NCBI GenBank assembly: GCA_017473665.1
Contig: JAFUKK010000184.1
Location: 1-6,385, forward strand
From: Lachnospiraceae bacterium
Lineage (GTDB): Bacteria > Bacillota > Clostridia > Lachnospirales > Lachnospiraceae
Length of the DNA: 6,385 bases
Reading direction: 5' to 3'
Under the pieces are notes generated by a model. The model ran no database searches. It saw only the letters and a list, made by a program, of their open reading frames with translations, and had not been told where the DNA came from. This document shows positions 6,004 to 6,385 of the stretch, piece by piece. The position numbers and the translations under genes are program-made. Each line of letters begins with the position of its first letter. The stretch's first letter is position 1.

Positions 6004-6083
6004 CAGGAGGAATATCTGCCGATGCAGATGTTGCCCAGGTACAGATGAGCGTGATAGCACTACGATGAAAAGAGGGTGTGCGC
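6004..6083 (+). promoter_or_regulatory. Leader of the EAL gene: Shine-Dalgarno, hairpin and possible 8-codon ORF
   Basis: At the expected 5' end of the transcript is a consensus AGGAGG (6005-6010) not belonging to the EAL gene. Directly after it is an inverted repeat AATATCTGC (6011-6019) / GCAGATGTT (6024-6032), a 9-bp stem with one G-U pair and loop CGAT. An ATG at 6022 overlaps the loop and opens an 8-codon frame (MQMLPRYR) that stops at 6046-6048. The distance from AGGAGG to this ATG is 11 bases. The structure is seen directly; a regulatory role or translation of the small ORF is inference. Confidence 0.35.
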
Positions 6084-6385
6084 ATGGATGGAATAACAGA
6101 ACAGGATGTTTTTAAGGCATTAGAAAATCGAGAAATGCAAGTGTATTATCAGCCCCAGTATGATACCCTGACCAAAGGACTTAGAGGTGCAGAGGCATTG
6201 GTTCGTTGGTTTAGGCCGGATGGTAGCTTGGTGATGCCGGGCGCTTTTATCCCTATGCTGGAGGAAAGCACTGCTATATTGGCATTGGACTGGTATATGA
6301 CGGAGCGTGTATGTGAATTTCTTAGCAGGCAGAAATCAGCAGGGATTCCAATGGTGCCTATTTCCATTAATTATTCCAGACGGCA
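6084..6385 (+). CDS. EAL domain protein, predicted c-di-GMP phosphodiesterase (3' end outside window)
   Basis: One hundred codons are visible and the frame is open at the right edge. The EAL domain starts almost at the N-terminus: VYYQPQYD (residues 20-27), then GAEALVRW with the EAL signature at 37-39, then PGAFIPMLEES (52-62), and SINYS with the likely metal-binding N96. EAL domains hydrolyse cyclic di-GMP to linear pGpG, using Mg2+ or Mn2+. The parts needed to judge activity fully, such as the DDFG region and the catalytic base, are beyond the window, as is any GGDEF or sensor domain. ATG 6084 is chosen because GAGGG (6072-6076) lies 7 bases before it and an in-frame TGA (6066-6068) bars a start much further upstream; GTG 6078 is too close to that ribosome binding site. 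There is no signal peptide or membrane segment in the visible part. Confidence 0.9.
   Translation, partial: MDGITEQDVFKALENREMQVYYQPQYDTLTKGLRGAEALVRWFRPDGSLVMPGAFIPMLEESTAILALDWYMTERVCEFLSRQKSAGIPMVPISINYSRR

Noticed and set aside
5799..6068. An 89-codon frame on the + strand running through the tRNA-Pro gene.
   Set aside because: It starts in the tRNA promoter and crosses the tRNA and its terminator, and its product is not recognisable. The frame is a by-product of the RNA gene.
6011..6083. In-frame extension of the EAL protein upstream across a TGA at 6066-6068.
   Set aside because: The stop is real, there is a good ribosome binding site after it, and the EAL domain already starts near residue 18 of the shorter form. 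No readthrough signal is seen.
5960..6083. A c-di-GMP riboswitch (GEMM type) upstream of the EAL gene.
   Set aside because: I looked for the conserved core and paired stems of known c-di-GMP riboswitches and did not recognise them. A covariance search would be needed to claim one.

Overview
The window looks like a stretch of an ordinary bacterial chromosome from the Clostridia, most likely a Lachnospiraceae-type Firmicute. This is inferred from moderate GC, strong AGGAGG ribosome binding sites, sigma-A promoters with extended -10 boxes, an infC-rpmI-rplT operon behind an attenuated leader, and a tRNA gene without an encoded CCA end. There is no phage, insertion sequence, CRISPR array or toxin system. 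Every complete gene lies on the + strand.

Layout. (1) Bases 1-725: 3' part of a membrane-anchored HD-GYP protein, a predicted cyclic-di-GMP phosphodiesterase. (2) Bases 742-2133: the translation operon. A strong promoter is followed by a structured leader of about 175 nt with a terminator and a competing antiterminator (L20-leader type). Then come infC (IF3), rpmI (L35) and rplT (L20), closed by a strong intrinsic terminator. infC most likely starts at the rare AUU codon at 952, not at the in-frame AUG at 964. (3) Bases 2139-2921: a Cof-type HAD phosphatase whose true start lies just beyond the terminator hairpin. (4) Bases 2919-5717: a promoter overlapping the HAD stop codon, then pepD (M20-family Xaa-His dipeptidase) and, 11 bases later, an AI-2E/PerM-family membrane protein. 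(5) Bases 5770-5954: an A/T-rich promoter region, a tRNA-Pro gene with the unusual anticodon AGG, and its own terminator. (6) Bases 5969-6385: a promoter, an 80-nt leader with a hairpin and a possible 8-codon ORF, and the first 100 codons of an EAL-domain protein that runs off the window.

The three translation genes form a classic autoregulated unit: L20, the last product, is expected to act on the leader, and IF3 may act on its own AUU start. The dipeptidase and the permease-like gene are probably co-transcribed, but no functional link is evident. Both ends of the window carry proteins from c-di-GMP hydrolase families (HD-GYP and EAL), so this neighbourhood may be a dispersed c-di-GMP locus.

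I see no clearly new multi-gene system. The points most worth checking are RNA-level: the attenuator switch, the AUU start, the A34 tRNA-Pro with a T-stem mismatch, the hairpin between a Shine-Dalgarno and the HAD start, and the small-ORF leader upstream of the EAL gene.
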